A DNA stretch of 64,000 nucleotides from NCBI RefSeq assembly GCF_014131695.1, contig NZ_CP036346.1, positions 2,170,001-2,234,000 of the forward strand. Reading direction: 5' to 3'. Positions 8,931-16,489 of the stretch are shown in pieces (position 1 is the first letter of the stretch; each line of letters starts with the position of its first letter). The notes beneath the pieces are model-generated. The model made no database searches, had not been told where the DNA came from, and saw only the letters and a program-made list of their open reading frames with translations. This DNA is from Thomasclavelia ramosa DSM 1402. GTDB taxonomy: Bacteria > Bacillota_I > Bacilli_A > Erysipelotrichales > Coprobacillaceae. A program made the position numbers and the translations under genes.

Positions 8931-9836
8931 TTAATAACGTGCTGTTTCAACGTATTTTCCCTCATAATCATACTTAGTGCTTGCGAAAGTCGGATCCATA
9001 ATCGTCCATGTATCTTTATCCATAAAAATATCCGGATTGACCCAACCCTGCCCTTTAACATAAACTTCTAACCAAGAATGATATTCATCTTTATCAGTCC
9101 CCCCACAAATCAGTCGGGCTGGAATATGATTGATTCTTAACATTGCCGTCATCATTGAAGCATAATCAAAACATATGCCCTTTTTATTGTTAATTATTTC
9201 ATCTAAATTTGGAATCAAATACTGCTGTTTTGCTAAAGCTACTTTATCATCGTCATAGTTTATATAATTAGCCACAAATTCATAGACTTTTTTTATTCGT
9301 TTTAAATCATTATCTTCATCCTTCACTTCATCAATAGCTAACGTCGTAATCGCATCACCCGGTTTATAATTAACCAAGATATTAGGATATAAAAAGGGGA
9401 GCAGTTCGTTATCTAAAATAACATCAACTTCCACACTTTTTTTAATTGCATATTGGGTACCCTCAATATTTTCTAAAATTTTAATCAAATATTTTCCATT
9501 TCCCAACTGGAGTGGATAACTCACTCCTTGTTCATCCGTTAAATCATAATTTAGTTTTTGTTCATCTTTACTAATTTGAATTTTTATTCGTTTACTAACA
9601 CCTGGTTTTAAAAAGGCCATTACATATCCTTGATTAGTATTAGAATAATCAACCTTCGCTACATCACTATCTAAAACCAGTGCCCCTGATGCTTCAGGAT
9701 AAAGAATCTCATCAACTGTATAACTTTTTGATGTTGGATAATCACTTGGGTATTCTTGATTACTGTTATTATCACTTGAACATCCAGTAAGAAGACATGA
9801 TAATACAGTGACTACCACTAGTATTCGCTTGTACAT
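8931..9836 (-). CDS. Lipoprotein with transglutaminase-like domain
   Basis: 301 residues from the ATG at 9836, which lies 9 bases after AGGAGG; the ATG two codons earlier is only 3 bases away and less likely. The signal peptide ends in the lipobox LLTGC with Cys19 as lipidation site, so the protein is exported and membrane-tethered. A beta-rich middle precedes a transglutaminase-like domain near residues 190-290. It has the Cys in KKGICFDYASMMTAML, the His in EYHSWLEVYV and the Asp in IMDPTF, so the catalytic triad is intact. First gene of the pilus-like operon. It could cross-link, cleave or anchor surface polypeptides; the substrate is unknown. Confidence 0.88.
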   Translation of the reverse strand: MYKRILVVVTVLSCLLTGCSSDNNSNQEYPSDYPTSKSYTVDEILYPEASGALVLDSDVAKVDYSNTNQGYVMAFLKPGVSKRIKIQISKDEQKLNYDLTDEQGVSYPLQLGNGKYLIKILENIEGTQYAIKKSVEVDVILDNELLPFLYPNILVNYKPGDAITTLAIDEVKDEDNDLKRIKKVYEFVANYINYDDDKVALAKQQYLIPNLDEIINNKKGICFDYASMMTAMLRINHIPARLICGGTDKDEYHSWLEVYVKGQGWVNPDIFMDKDTWTIMDPTFASTKYDYEGKYVETARY

Positions 9837-9859
9837 TACCATTATCCTCCTTAATTTTA

Positions 9860-9888
9860 ATTATACACCGAAATATCTGGGATTGAAA
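9860..9888 (-). promoter_or_regulatory. Promoter of the pilus-like operon
   Basis: On the minus strand TTTCAA (9888-9883) and TATAAT (9865-9860) are separated by 17 bases and lie about 24 bases before the lipoprotein start. The -10 is perfect and the -35 matches moderately. It lies after the end of the chromate transporter gene, which makes the operon an independent unit. Confidence 0.65.
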
Positions 9889-9920
9889 AGAAAAAGGCAA
9901 AAAGAAAAACTCTCTCTACC

Positions 9921-10481
9921 TTAACTAATTCCTATATAATATAAACCAATCTGTATGATTCCAGCTATTACCATCACTGTAATCGGGTTCATTTTCTGTT
10001 TCCTTAATAAAACCAGAGCAACTATAAATATGGCTACAGAACCAAATTTCAAATTTGCAAAGTTTACTGTATCTCCAAAAAAACAGCTAACAATAATCAA
10101 TAGTCCTGAAACTGCAATCAGCGACACTACAGCCGGACGAATATATTTTAAAATATTTTGAATAATTGACATTTGCTGATATTTTAAATAAATATAAGCA
10201 ATCAGCGATACAATAATACATGAAGGTAAAATGCATCCCAATGTCGCTACTATAGCCCCATAAAAACTATCTATCTTTAATCCAACAAATGTTGCCGCAT
10301 TAATTGCAATCGGTCCAGGTGTCATCTGGGATATCGTTATTAAATCTGTTAACTCATTCATCGTCAACCAATGATATAAATCAACTACTTGATGCTGAAT
10401 CAGCGGTAAAGCAGCATATCCTCCTCCAAAACTAAATGCACCAATTTGAAGAAAACTGGAAAACAAAGTTAAAAGTTTCAT
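9921..10481 (-). CDS. Chromate transporter family (CHR) protein, second of a pair
   Basis: 187 residues from the ATG at 10481, which overlaps the previous stop as ATGA and has GGAGGGA upstream. Short-chain CHR proteins consist of one six-helix half and work as pairs. The signature FSFGGGYAALPLI is near residue 15 and SQMTPGPIAINAATFVG near 48, followed by several hydrophobic helices. The family name comes from chromate resistance in proteobacteria; the substrate in Firmicutes is often unknown. It pairs with the neighbouring CHR gene, presumably forming a heterodimer. Confidence 0.88.
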   Translation of the reverse strand: MKLLTLFSSFLQIGAFSFGGGYAALPLIQHQVVDLYHWLTMNELTDLITISQMTPGPIAINAATFVGLKIDSFYGAIVATLGCILPSCIIVSLIAYIYLKYQQMSIIQNILKYIRPAVVSLIAVSGLLIIVSCFFGDTVNFANLKFGSVAIFIVALVLLRKQKMNPITVMVIAGIIQIGLYYIGIS

Positions 10482-11038
10482 TGTCTTTCCCTCCATCTGC
10501 TTACCATATTTTGTATAATTCCAATAAATCCACAACTTAAGATTACGTAAATAACATTTACATTAAAAAGATATGTTGCAATAAAAGCACATACCATAAT
10601 TATAATTGGTAAGATTTCTTTTTCTTTAACAACCCCTACTGCCATATCATAAGCAACTGAAGCAATTACTGCCCCAACTCCAGCCTGCATTCCAGAAAGC
10701 ATTAAGGCAATTATCTCATTGCTTTTAAAAATTTCATAAAACACTGACACTAATGATAAAATTACAAACGGTGGCAAAATCGTCGCTAAAATAGAAACTA
10801 TCGCACCTTTGATTCCCGCTAATTTAAAACCAACTACAATTGCACCATTTACCGCAATTGCCCCTGGGGCAGATTGGGCAATGGCAATCAAGTCAAGCAT
10901 TTCTTTTTCATCGATCCAGTTGAACTCATCAACATATTTTTTCTTCATCAATGTCACAATTACATAGCCACCGCCAAATGTAAAAGCACTTAAATAAAGA
11001 TTTGTTACAAAAAGCTTCAACAACATTCCTTTTTTCAT
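10478..11038 (-). CDS. Chromate transporter family (CHR) protein, first of a pair
   Basis: About 186 residues; two adjacent ATGs (11041 and 11038) follow GGAAGGTGAT and the second has better spacing. The CHR signature FTFGGGYVIVTLM and the motif AQSAPGAIAVNGAIVVG are present, with four to six hydrophobic segments. Its stop overlaps the start of the second CHR gene by four bases, so both are translated together. A clear promoter lies just upstream. The transported ion cannot be read from the sequence. Confidence 0.88.
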   Translation of the reverse strand: MKKGMLLKLFVTNLYLSAFTFGGGYVIVTLMKKKYVDEFNWIDEKEMLDLIAIAQSAPGAIAVNGAIVVGFKLAGIKGAIVSILATILPPFVILSLVSVFYEIFKSNEIIALMLSGMQAGVGAVIASVAYDMAVGVVKEKEILPIIIMVCAFIATYLFNVNVIYVILSCGFIGIIQNMVSRWRERQ

Positions 11039-11055
11039 CATATCACCTTCCCTAT

Positions 11056-11084
11056 AGTATAGTGCTAAATTATGATGATGTAAA
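11056..11084 (-). promoter_or_regulatory. Promoter of the CHR transporter pair
   Basis: Minus strand: TTTACA (11084-11079), 17-base spacer, TATACT (11061-11056), about 17 bases before the start codon. It lies immediately after the terminator of the dap operon. Confidence 0.65.
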
Positions 11085-11088
11085 ACAA

Positions 11089-11118
11089 AAGATAACATTA
11101 CTATTGCAATGTTATCTT
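11089..11118 (-). terminator. Rho-independent terminator of the dap operon
   Basis: Perfect 11-base inverted repeat, AAGATAACATT and AATGTTATCTT with an 8-base loop, followed on the minus strand by TTGTTTT. It lies 36 bases after the stop of the aminotransferase gene. Confidence 0.75.
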
Positions 11119-11154
11119 AAACAATTCCTTTTTTCTATCTTTTAAAAGTAAAGA

Positions 11155-12342
11155 TTAACTATTAATTTCATCAATAACTTCAGTAAATATACTAATCATC
11201 TCATCAACATCTTTTTCTTCAATGATGAATGGCGGCAACATTCTAATTACATTTGTTCCCGCAGTAATCAACACTAGACCTTTATCGAGAGCTTTTTGAA
11301 TATATGGTTTGACTGGATGATCAAATTCTAAGCCAAGCATTAGTCCTAAACCGCGACGTTCCTTAATAAAATCATATTTTTCAACTAGTTCATCTAATTT
11401 AGTAATCAAATATTCACTGACATCTTGAACATGATCAAGCATTTGCGTTTCTTCTAAAATCTTAAAGACTGTCTTACAAGCTTTTCCAGCCATAGGGTTA
11501 CCACCATAAGTAGATCCATGATCACCAGGTTTTAAAGCATCTCCGATTTTTTTATTTGCTACAAACGCTCCCATTGGGAAACCAGCCCCAATTCCTTTAG
11601 CTAGACAAACAATATCAGGCATGATTCCATATTGGAAATATGTCATGATCGTTCCTGTTCGTCCCATCCCACATTGAACTTCATCAAGAATCATTACAAT
11701 CTCATGCTTATCACATAATTGTCGAATTCCCTTCATAAATTCTTGGGTGCAAACATGGATCCCCCCTTCCCCTTGAACAGGTTCTAAAATAATCGCAGCT
11801 GTTCTTGGGGTGATTAACTTAGCCACTGAATCCAAATCATTAATATCGCCATATTTTACACCCGTAATTAATGGTCCAAATGCAGTTTGATATGCAGGAG
11901 TTCCTGTTAATGTAACCGCTCCTGTAGAACGGCCATGAAAAGAATGATTCAAACTAATAATTTCACTATCAGCCTTTCCATGTTTTTCATAATAATATTT
12001 ACGCGCTAACTTCAACGCCCCTTCGGTCGCTTCTGTCCCACTATTAGTAAAAAATACTTGATCAAGTTGTGTTGCTTTAATTACCGCTTCAGCAGCCTCA
12101 ATTGTTTCAACACTATTAAAATAATTTGATATGTGCATTAAACGGTGCATCTGTTGACACATTGCATCTGTATACAGCTGATAATCATAGCCAAATGAAT
12201 TAACACCTATTCCAGAATAAAAATCCAAATACTTTTTACCGTTTGTATCATATAAATAAACTCCATTACCGTGATCAAAAGTAACATCAAATCTACCATA
12301 AGCTTTCATAAAAGCATTATTAGCTCTATCAAAATAATCCAT
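11155..12342 (-). CDS. Class III aminotransferase (ArgD-like), probable N-acetyl-LL-diaminopimelate aminotransferase
   Basis: 395 residues, full length for ArgD/class III PLP aminotransferases. Landmarks are SGIGVNSFGY, the PLP-phosphate-binding TNSGTEATEGALKLARKY, EPVQGEGG, LDEVQCGMGRTG and the Schiff-base lysine in CLAKGIGAGFPMG. By sequence alone one would call it acetylornithine aminotransferase. It is, however, the last gene of an operon for the acetylase branch of lysine/DAP synthesis, with no arginine gene nearby, and that pathway needs exactly this step: transamination of N-acetyl-2-amino-6-oxopimelate. The DAP role is inferred from context. It starts two bases after the deacetylase gene. 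Confidence 0.88.
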   Translation of the reverse strand: MDYFDRANNAFMKAYGRFDVTFDHGNGVYLYDTNGKKYLDFYSGIGVNSFGYDYQLYTDAMCQQMHRLMHISNYFNSVETIEAAEAVIKATQLDQVFFTNSGTEATEGALKLARKYYYEKHGKADSEIISLNHSFHGRSTGAVTLTGTPAYQTAFGPLITGVKYGDINDLDSVAKLITPRTAAIILEPVQGEGGIHVCTQEFMKGIRQLCDKHEIVMILDEVQCGMGRTGTIMTYFQYGIMPDIVCLAKGIGAGFPMGAFVANKKIGDALKPGDHGSTYGGNPMAGKACKTVFKILEETQMLDHVQDVSEYLITKLDELVEKYDFIKERRGLGLMLGLEFDHPVKPYIQKALDKGLVLITAGTNVIRMLPPFIIEEKDVDEMISIFTEVIDEINS

Positions 12343-12344
12343 TT

Positions 12345-13475
12345 TTAGTCCCCCAATTTAATCTTATCTGCTAGACGATAATATAATTCTACTGCCTGCA
12401 TCAAGACTTCTTCATCAAAATTAAATGTTTCTGTGTGTAAACCGCTAAAATATTTTGGTGTTTTAGTTCCTACATAAAAGAATATTCCTGGTACCTCTTT
12501 TTGATAGAAAGAAAAATCTTCAGCTAACATTAACGGCTCTTTTAATTCCTCATAATTCTCATCAGTTAATCTAACAAATTGCCGATATAGATCATAATCA
12601 TTTAAAACCGGTGGATACATTGGCGGGCAACTAAATTCAATGGTACAGCCATAAGTTTGCTCCATCCCTTGATTAATTGCCTCCATCGTATCTGTAATTT
12701 TTTTAAAAACTGTCTCGCTGTAAGTTCTAACTGTTCCTTTAAAAGTTGTTTGATCAGCAACGATATTTCGCACAGTTCCCCCCTGAATTTCTCCAATATT
12801 AATTACGCAGCTTTCAACAGGTGCTATTACTCGAGAAATAATACTTTGATATTGACAAATTATTTGACTAGCAATCATGATTGAATCAATTCCTAAATGA
12901 TATAACCCTGCATGAGCACTTTTGCCAGTTATTGTCACATCAAGTTCACCATTTTGAGCCATCAATGGTCCCGGTCGACAAGCAATCTTTCCTGCTTCGA
13001 TTGTCGGCATTAAATGTAAACCAAATATTGCTCTTACATTATACTGCTTTAAAATCCCAGCTTCAACAATTAACTTTGCACCACCTGGTGATTCTTCTGC
13101 CGGCTGAAATATCAATAAGATATTATGCTTCCACTTTAAAGGCTGCTCTTTTAGTTTTTTAGCTAATCCAAGTAAAGCAGCCATATGACCATCATGACCA
13201 CATGCGTGCATATAACCATTATGACATGATGTAAAACTACAATTAGTTTGTTCGGATATTTTCAATGCATCCATATCACTACGAAAAGCCAAGGTTTTAT
13301 CTTGATGATTATCAAGATAAACAAGAACCCCTGTATCCAAGATTGAAATTGGTTCATATCCCATCTTAGTTAATTCATCTTTAAGATATTTTGAAGTCTT
13401 AAATTCTTGTAAACCTAGCTCAGGGATTTGATGTAATTCCTGACGCCATCTTTTAATTTCATTTAAAGCGTCCAT
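12345..13475 (-). CDS. dapL: N-acetyldiaminopimelate deacetylase (M20D amidohydrolase)
   Basis: 376 residues, typical of the M20D family (B. subtilis YkuR). It would remove the acetyl group from N-acetyl-LL-diaminopimelate. Visible metal-site motifs are MHACGHDGHMAALLG (Cys/His ligands), FQPAEESPGGA with the catalytic Glu pair, and GLHLMP. The dimerisation domain lies in the middle (LDVTITGKSAHAGLYHLGIDSI), and LHTETFNFDE closes the active site. It is placed between dapH and the aminotransferase; related M20D enzymes cleave other N-acyl amino acids, but the operon supports the DAP role. Confidence 0.9.
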   Translation of the reverse strand: MDALNEIKRWRQELHQIPELGLQEFKTSKYLKDELTKMGYEPISILDTGVLVYLDNHQDKTLAFRSDMDALKISEQTNCSFTSCHNGYMHACGHDGHMAALLGLAKKLKEQPLKWKHNILLIFQPAEESPGGAKLIVEAGILKQYNVRAIFGLHLMPTIEAGKIACRPGPLMAQNGELDVTITGKSAHAGLYHLGIDSIMIASQIICQYQSIISRVIAPVESCVINIGEIQGGTVRNIVADQTTFKGTVRTYSETVFKKITDTMEAINQGMEQTYGCTIEFSCPPMYPPVLNDYDLYRQFVRLTDENYEELKEPLMLAEDFSFYQKEVPGIFFYVGTKTPKYFSGLHTETFNFDEEVLMQAVELYYRLADKIKLGD

Positions 13476-13485
13476 AACTGATCTC

Positions 13486-14190
13486 CTAAATTTTTCTTAA
13501 ATCATCCATTAACTGAGTTTTACCTTCAGTTGTTTCATCTTTTTGTTCTTTAATAATTCGAGCTGGATTTCCAACTACCACAGCCCCTGCCGGAACATCA
13601 CTTGTAACAATCGAACCAGCACCAACAACTGCACCTTTACCAATGTGTACTCCTTCAATAACTACAGCATTAGCTCCAATCAATACATCATCTTCTAATA
13701 TTACTGGTGAAGCACTAGGTGGTTCAATAACTCCAGCTAAAACTGCTCCAGCACCAACATGACAACGTTTCCCAACTTCTACACGACCACCTAAAACAGC
13801 TCCCATATCGATCATAGTTCCTTCACCAATCTTGACTCCAATATTTATAACTGCACCCATCATAATTACAGCATTATCGCCAATCGTTACATGTTCGCGA
13901 ATAAAACATCCAGGTTCAATACGAGCATTAATATTAGTCATATCTAACATTGGAATTGCACTATTACGACGATCTTGTTCTAAATAAGAATCAACAATAA
14001 CCTCTTTATTTACCTCCATATAAGCTTTAATAGCCTCTAAATCACCAATACATACTTTACTATCTTCTCCACCAAACATTTTAAATTCAGTTGCTTCTGG
14101 TAAGTTTTTCCCTTTTAAATAAACTTTTACCGGTGTTTGTTTTTTTGCATCACCAATATATTTAATTATCTCTTCTGCACTATTTAACAT
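13486..14190 (-). CDS. dapH: Tetrahydrodipicolinate N-acetyltransferase
   Basis: 234 residues, matching DapH/DapD of the acetylase pathway (B. subtilis YkuQ). It transfers acetyl from acetyl-CoA to tetrahydrodipicolinate. After an N-terminal domain, a left-handed beta-helix of hexapeptide repeats starts near residue 88 ([21 protein letters not shown]) and continues to about 208 ([22 protein letters not shown]). The conserved [13 protein letters not shown]-type segment just before the helix is present. Second gene of the dap operon, 14 bases after dapF. Confidence 0.93.
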   Translation of the reverse strand: MLNSAEEIIKYIGDAKKQTPVKVYLKGKNLPEATEFKMFGGEDSKVCIGDLEAIKAYMEVNKEVIVDSYLEQDRRNSAIPMLDMTNINARIEPGCFIREHVTIGDNAVIMMGAVINIGVKIGEGTMIDMGAVLGGRVEVGKRCHVGAGAVLAGVIEPPSASPVILEDDVLIGANAVVIEGVHIGKGAVVGAGSIVTSDVPAGAVVVGNPARIIKEQKDETTEGKTQLMDDLRKI

Positions 14191-14204
14191 ATCTATCTCC
14201 TTTT

Positions 14205-15038
14205 CTATATCTCTATTGTTCCATTAAAAACATTTGCTGCAGGTCCAGACATCATGATCGTTTCATCTACATATTCAATTTCCAAACAACCACCTAATAA
14301 TTCCACTGTTACCTTACTATCCGTATAATGATTTAAATAGCATGCATACATAACTGCACAAGCACCAGTACCACAAGCCATAGTTTCACCCGAACCGCGT
14401 TCCCAAACACGCATCTTAACATAACTTTTGTTAATGATTTGAACAAATTCAGTATTAACAGATGCAGGAAACAATTGATGGTGCTCAAATTTAGGACCTA
14501 TTGTTTTTAAATCCAAAGTATCTAAATCAGAAACAAAAGTCACAGTATGAGGATTCCCCATTGAAATAGTAGTTAAACGATATTCTCGCCCACCAATTTC
14601 TACCGGTTCATCAATCATTTTCTCTTTAGCATATGTACAAGGAATATCTTGACAAGTTAGGACGGGTTTGCCCATATTAACCTTTGCTCCAATACACTCA
14701 TCGCCATCAAATAATAATTCTACTGTTCGTAATCCTGATTTAGTTTCAATTTTCAATACATGTTTATCACTCAATTTATGATCATAGATAAATTTAGCAA
14801 AACAGCGGATTCCATTTCCACACATCATTGCTTCACTTCCATCTAGATTAAACATTCGCATTTTAAAATCATACTGATCCGATGGTAAAATCACGATCAT
14901 TCCATCACTTCCAATACCGAAATGACGATCACTTATTTTCATGATAAATTCTTTATCCATGGGAATCTCCTGATTTATTCCATCAAAGTAAATATAATCG
15001 TTACCAATGCCTTCCATTTTTGTAAAATGCAGCTGCAT
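14205..15038 (-). CDS. dapF: Diaminopimelate epimerase
   Basis: 277 residues from the ATG at 15038, which follows AAAGGAGGGG; a longer frame lacks a site. DapF converts LL-DAP to meso-DAP, used for peptidoglycan cross-links and lysine. Both catalytic cysteines are visible, in [13 protein letters not shown] and [12 protein letters not shown], along with the N-terminal [12 protein letters not shown] and SMGNPHTV. First gene of a four-gene operon that contains the three acetylase-pathway enzymes. Together they turn tetrahydrodipicolinate into meso-DAP. Confidence 0.95.
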   Translation of the reverse strand: MQLHFTKMEGIGNDYIYFDGINQEIPMDKEFIMKISDRHFGIGSDGMIVILPSDQYDFKMRMFNLDGSEAMMCGNGIRCFAKFIYDHKLSDKHVLKIETKSGLRTVELLFDGDECIGAKVNMGKPVLTCQDIPCTYAKEKMIDEPVEIGGREYRLTTISMGNPHTVTFVSDLDTLDLKTIGPKFEHHQLFPASVNTEFVQIINKSYVKMRVWERGSGETMACGTGACAVMYACYLNHYTDSKVTVELLGGCLEIEYVDETIMMSGPAANVFNGTIEI

Positions 15039-15067
15039 AATTCCCCTCCTTTTCATGTATTTACAAG

Positions 15068-15096
15068 ATTTTATCAAATTGACTAATATTTTTCAA
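15068..15096 (-). promoter_or_regulatory. Promoter of the dap operon
   Basis: Minus strand: TTGAAA (15096-15091), 17-base spacer, TAAAAT (15073-15068) with an extended TGA just before the -10. It lies about 30 bases before dapF and right after the terminator of the HAD gene. No lysine riboswitch-like structure is visible in the short leader. Confidence 0.65.
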
Positions 15097-15121
15097 TTCC
15101 AAGATTATATTTATTTAAAAA

Positions 15122-15148
15122 AGAACCTTTGCACATTTTAAAGGTTCT
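15122..15148 (-). terminator. Terminator of the HAD phosphatase gene
   Basis: Nine-base stem AGAACCTTT / AAAGGTTCT with a 9-base loop and a T-run on the minus strand. The stop codon of the HAD gene (15138-15140) lies inside the hairpin. Confidence 0.75.
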
Positions 15149-15923
15149 CTTCAGCCAATATTTCCATTACTTTCAAATACGCTCCATCAGCTTCAACCGG
15201 CTGACAAATTGTCCCATATTGATATAGTTCAGGAGCCGCATTTTCCATCACATAAGGATGCCCCACCATATTAAAAATTTCCACATCATTAAATCCATCA
15301 CCAAAAAAATATGTGTTTTCTGTTTCAATTTCTAAGCGTGTTAAAATTGCCTTTAGCCCACTTGCTTTAGAATGGTACTTATTTCTAATTTCAATCAGAT
15401 CATAATCATCCTCAAAAGCTAAATTAAAACAGCCAAATTGTTCAATAATCTCATTTTGTTTTTTCTTTTGACAATGAATATATAATTTAAATACCTGATC
15501 ATCATATTTTTCATAATTAATTTTGTTCATATCAAAGTTAGCTTTTTTTAGAAATGGTGCAATTACCCCATCTTTTTGTAAATAAGCCCCATCTTTAAAC
15601 AATAAACCATACTCTAAAGTTAATGATCGTGCTAATGAAATAGTTCGTTCAACATCACCATGATCTAAAGGCTCTTTAATAATCTCTTCACCATTTAAAA
15701 TAACATGCGCTCCATCACTTAAAAGATATCCATCAAATTCAAATCCTCGAAGAGGTACTGTGATCAAAGGTAACAATCGTCCTGAAGCAATCATTACTAA
15801 AAAACCATGTTCGCGTAATTTTTGAAAAGCTTCAAACATTTGTTTAGTTGGCTTATCGATTCCCTGGCGCCAGTCAATTAATGTTCCATCCATGTCAAAT
15901 AAAATTAATTTTTTCTTTTTCAT
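15138..15923 (-). CDS. Cof-type HAD-IIB phosphatase
   Basis: 261 residues, usual for Cof/YidA-like sugar-phosphate phosphatases. HAD motif I is LFDMDGTLI at residues 8-16, motif II (S/T) is in MIASGR, and motifs III/IV are the Lys in HSKASGLKAIL and FFGDGFNDVEIF. The type IIB cap lies between motifs II and III. Substrate cannot be predicted. It ends in its own terminator, separating it from the dap operon. Confidence 0.9.
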   Translation of the reverse strand: MKKKKLILFDMDGTLIDWRQGIDKPTKQMFEAFQKLREHGFLVMIASGRLLPLITVPLRGFEFDGYLLSDGAHVILNGEEIIKEPLDHGDVERTISLARSLTLEYGLLFKDGAYLQKDGVIAPFLKKANFDMNKINYEKYDDQVFKLYIHCQKKKQNEIIEQFGCFNLAFEDDYDLIEIRNKYHSKASGLKAILTRLEIETENTYFFGDGFNDVEIFNMVGHPYVMENAAPELYQYGTICQPVEADGAYLKVMEILAEENL

Positions 15924-16034
15924 TTTATCACCAGCGTCATTATAACAGTTATCTTCTCAATAAGGAATTAACATTTGTCATATTATTTCATGTTAAATAT
16001 TAATAAATCAAACATATATTATAATGGTGATAGT

Positions 16035-16121
16035 ATGAGATACATGTTTAAACGAGTTAATCGCGTATTAACTATTATTCTTTCAACTCTTATTTTCATG
16101 ATAATTTGTTATTGGTGGTAA
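16035..16121 (+). CDS. Possible 28-residue membrane peptide
   Basis: ATG at 16035 follows GGTGAT with three bases between, and the frame ends at TAA 16119-16121. The peptide has a basic start (MRYMFKRVNRVL) and then a hydrophobic stretch ending in aromatics (TIILSTLIFMIICYWW), the make-up of a single-pass small membrane protein. It lies in an otherwise empty 258-base gap, upstream of and in the same direction as the next gene. No homology is recognised, and chance cannot be excluded at this length. Confidence 0.4.
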   Translation: MRYMFKRVNRVLTIILSTLIFMIICYWW

Positions 16122-16181
16122 TAGTGCATATTTAATGCTAGTAAAAATAGAAACCGTTATAATGATATTGAGGTGATAACC

Positions 16182-16460
16182 ATGGAAGACATTAATAACG
16201 TTGCAGTTGAAGTTAAAAACGGTGAAATGGACGAAGAAGAAATAATTGCTTATATCAAATACTTAGAAAAAAAGTTTCCTGATGAAACACTTAAATCATT
16301 ATCAATTAAAATTGACGGTGATGAGGTTGATTTAGATTATACTTTTTATCCTTTGGGTTTTGAAAGAATCCGTCGAATCACTGGATATTTAGTAGGTACT
16401 TTAGATCGGTTCAATGATGCTAAAGCTGCTGAAGAAAAAGATCGGGTCAAACATGCATAA
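16182..16460 (+). CDS. Small protein with NrdD-like C-terminal motif
   Basis: 92 residues from the ATG at 16182 after GAGGTGAT. The N-terminal half is acidic and helical (MDEEEIIAYIKYLEKKF), then comes IKIDGDEVDLDY. The C-terminal third, ERIRRITGYLVGTLDRFNDA followed by KAAEEKDRVKH, strongly resembles the tail of anaerobic ribonucleotide reductase (NrdD), which typically reads RITGYL...WNxGKxxExxxRVxH. The ten-stranded catalytic barrel, the glycyl radical site and the CxxC zinc pairs are all absent. It may be a free-standing accessory or regulatory protein. The motif is seen directly; the function is unknown. Confidence 0.85.
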   Translation: MEDINNVAVEVKNGEMDEEEIIAYIKYLEKKFPDETLKSLSIKIDGDEVDLDYTFYPLGFERIRRITGYLVGTLDRFNDAKAAEEKDRVKHA

Positions 16461-16463
16461 AAA

Positions 16464-16489
16464 AGCAGCTCAAATCGAGCTGCTTTTTT
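16464..16489. terminator. Bidirectional terminator
   Basis: Eight-base stem AGCAGCTC / GAGCTGCT with loop AAATC, flanked by A-run and T-run so that it can work for the small plus-strand gene and for the minus-strand ABC exporter, whose stop is at 16488. Confidence 0.85.

Noticed and set aside
14990-15120. Possible lysine riboswitch before dapF
   Set aside because: The leader between promoter and start is only about 30 bases; no room for the structure.
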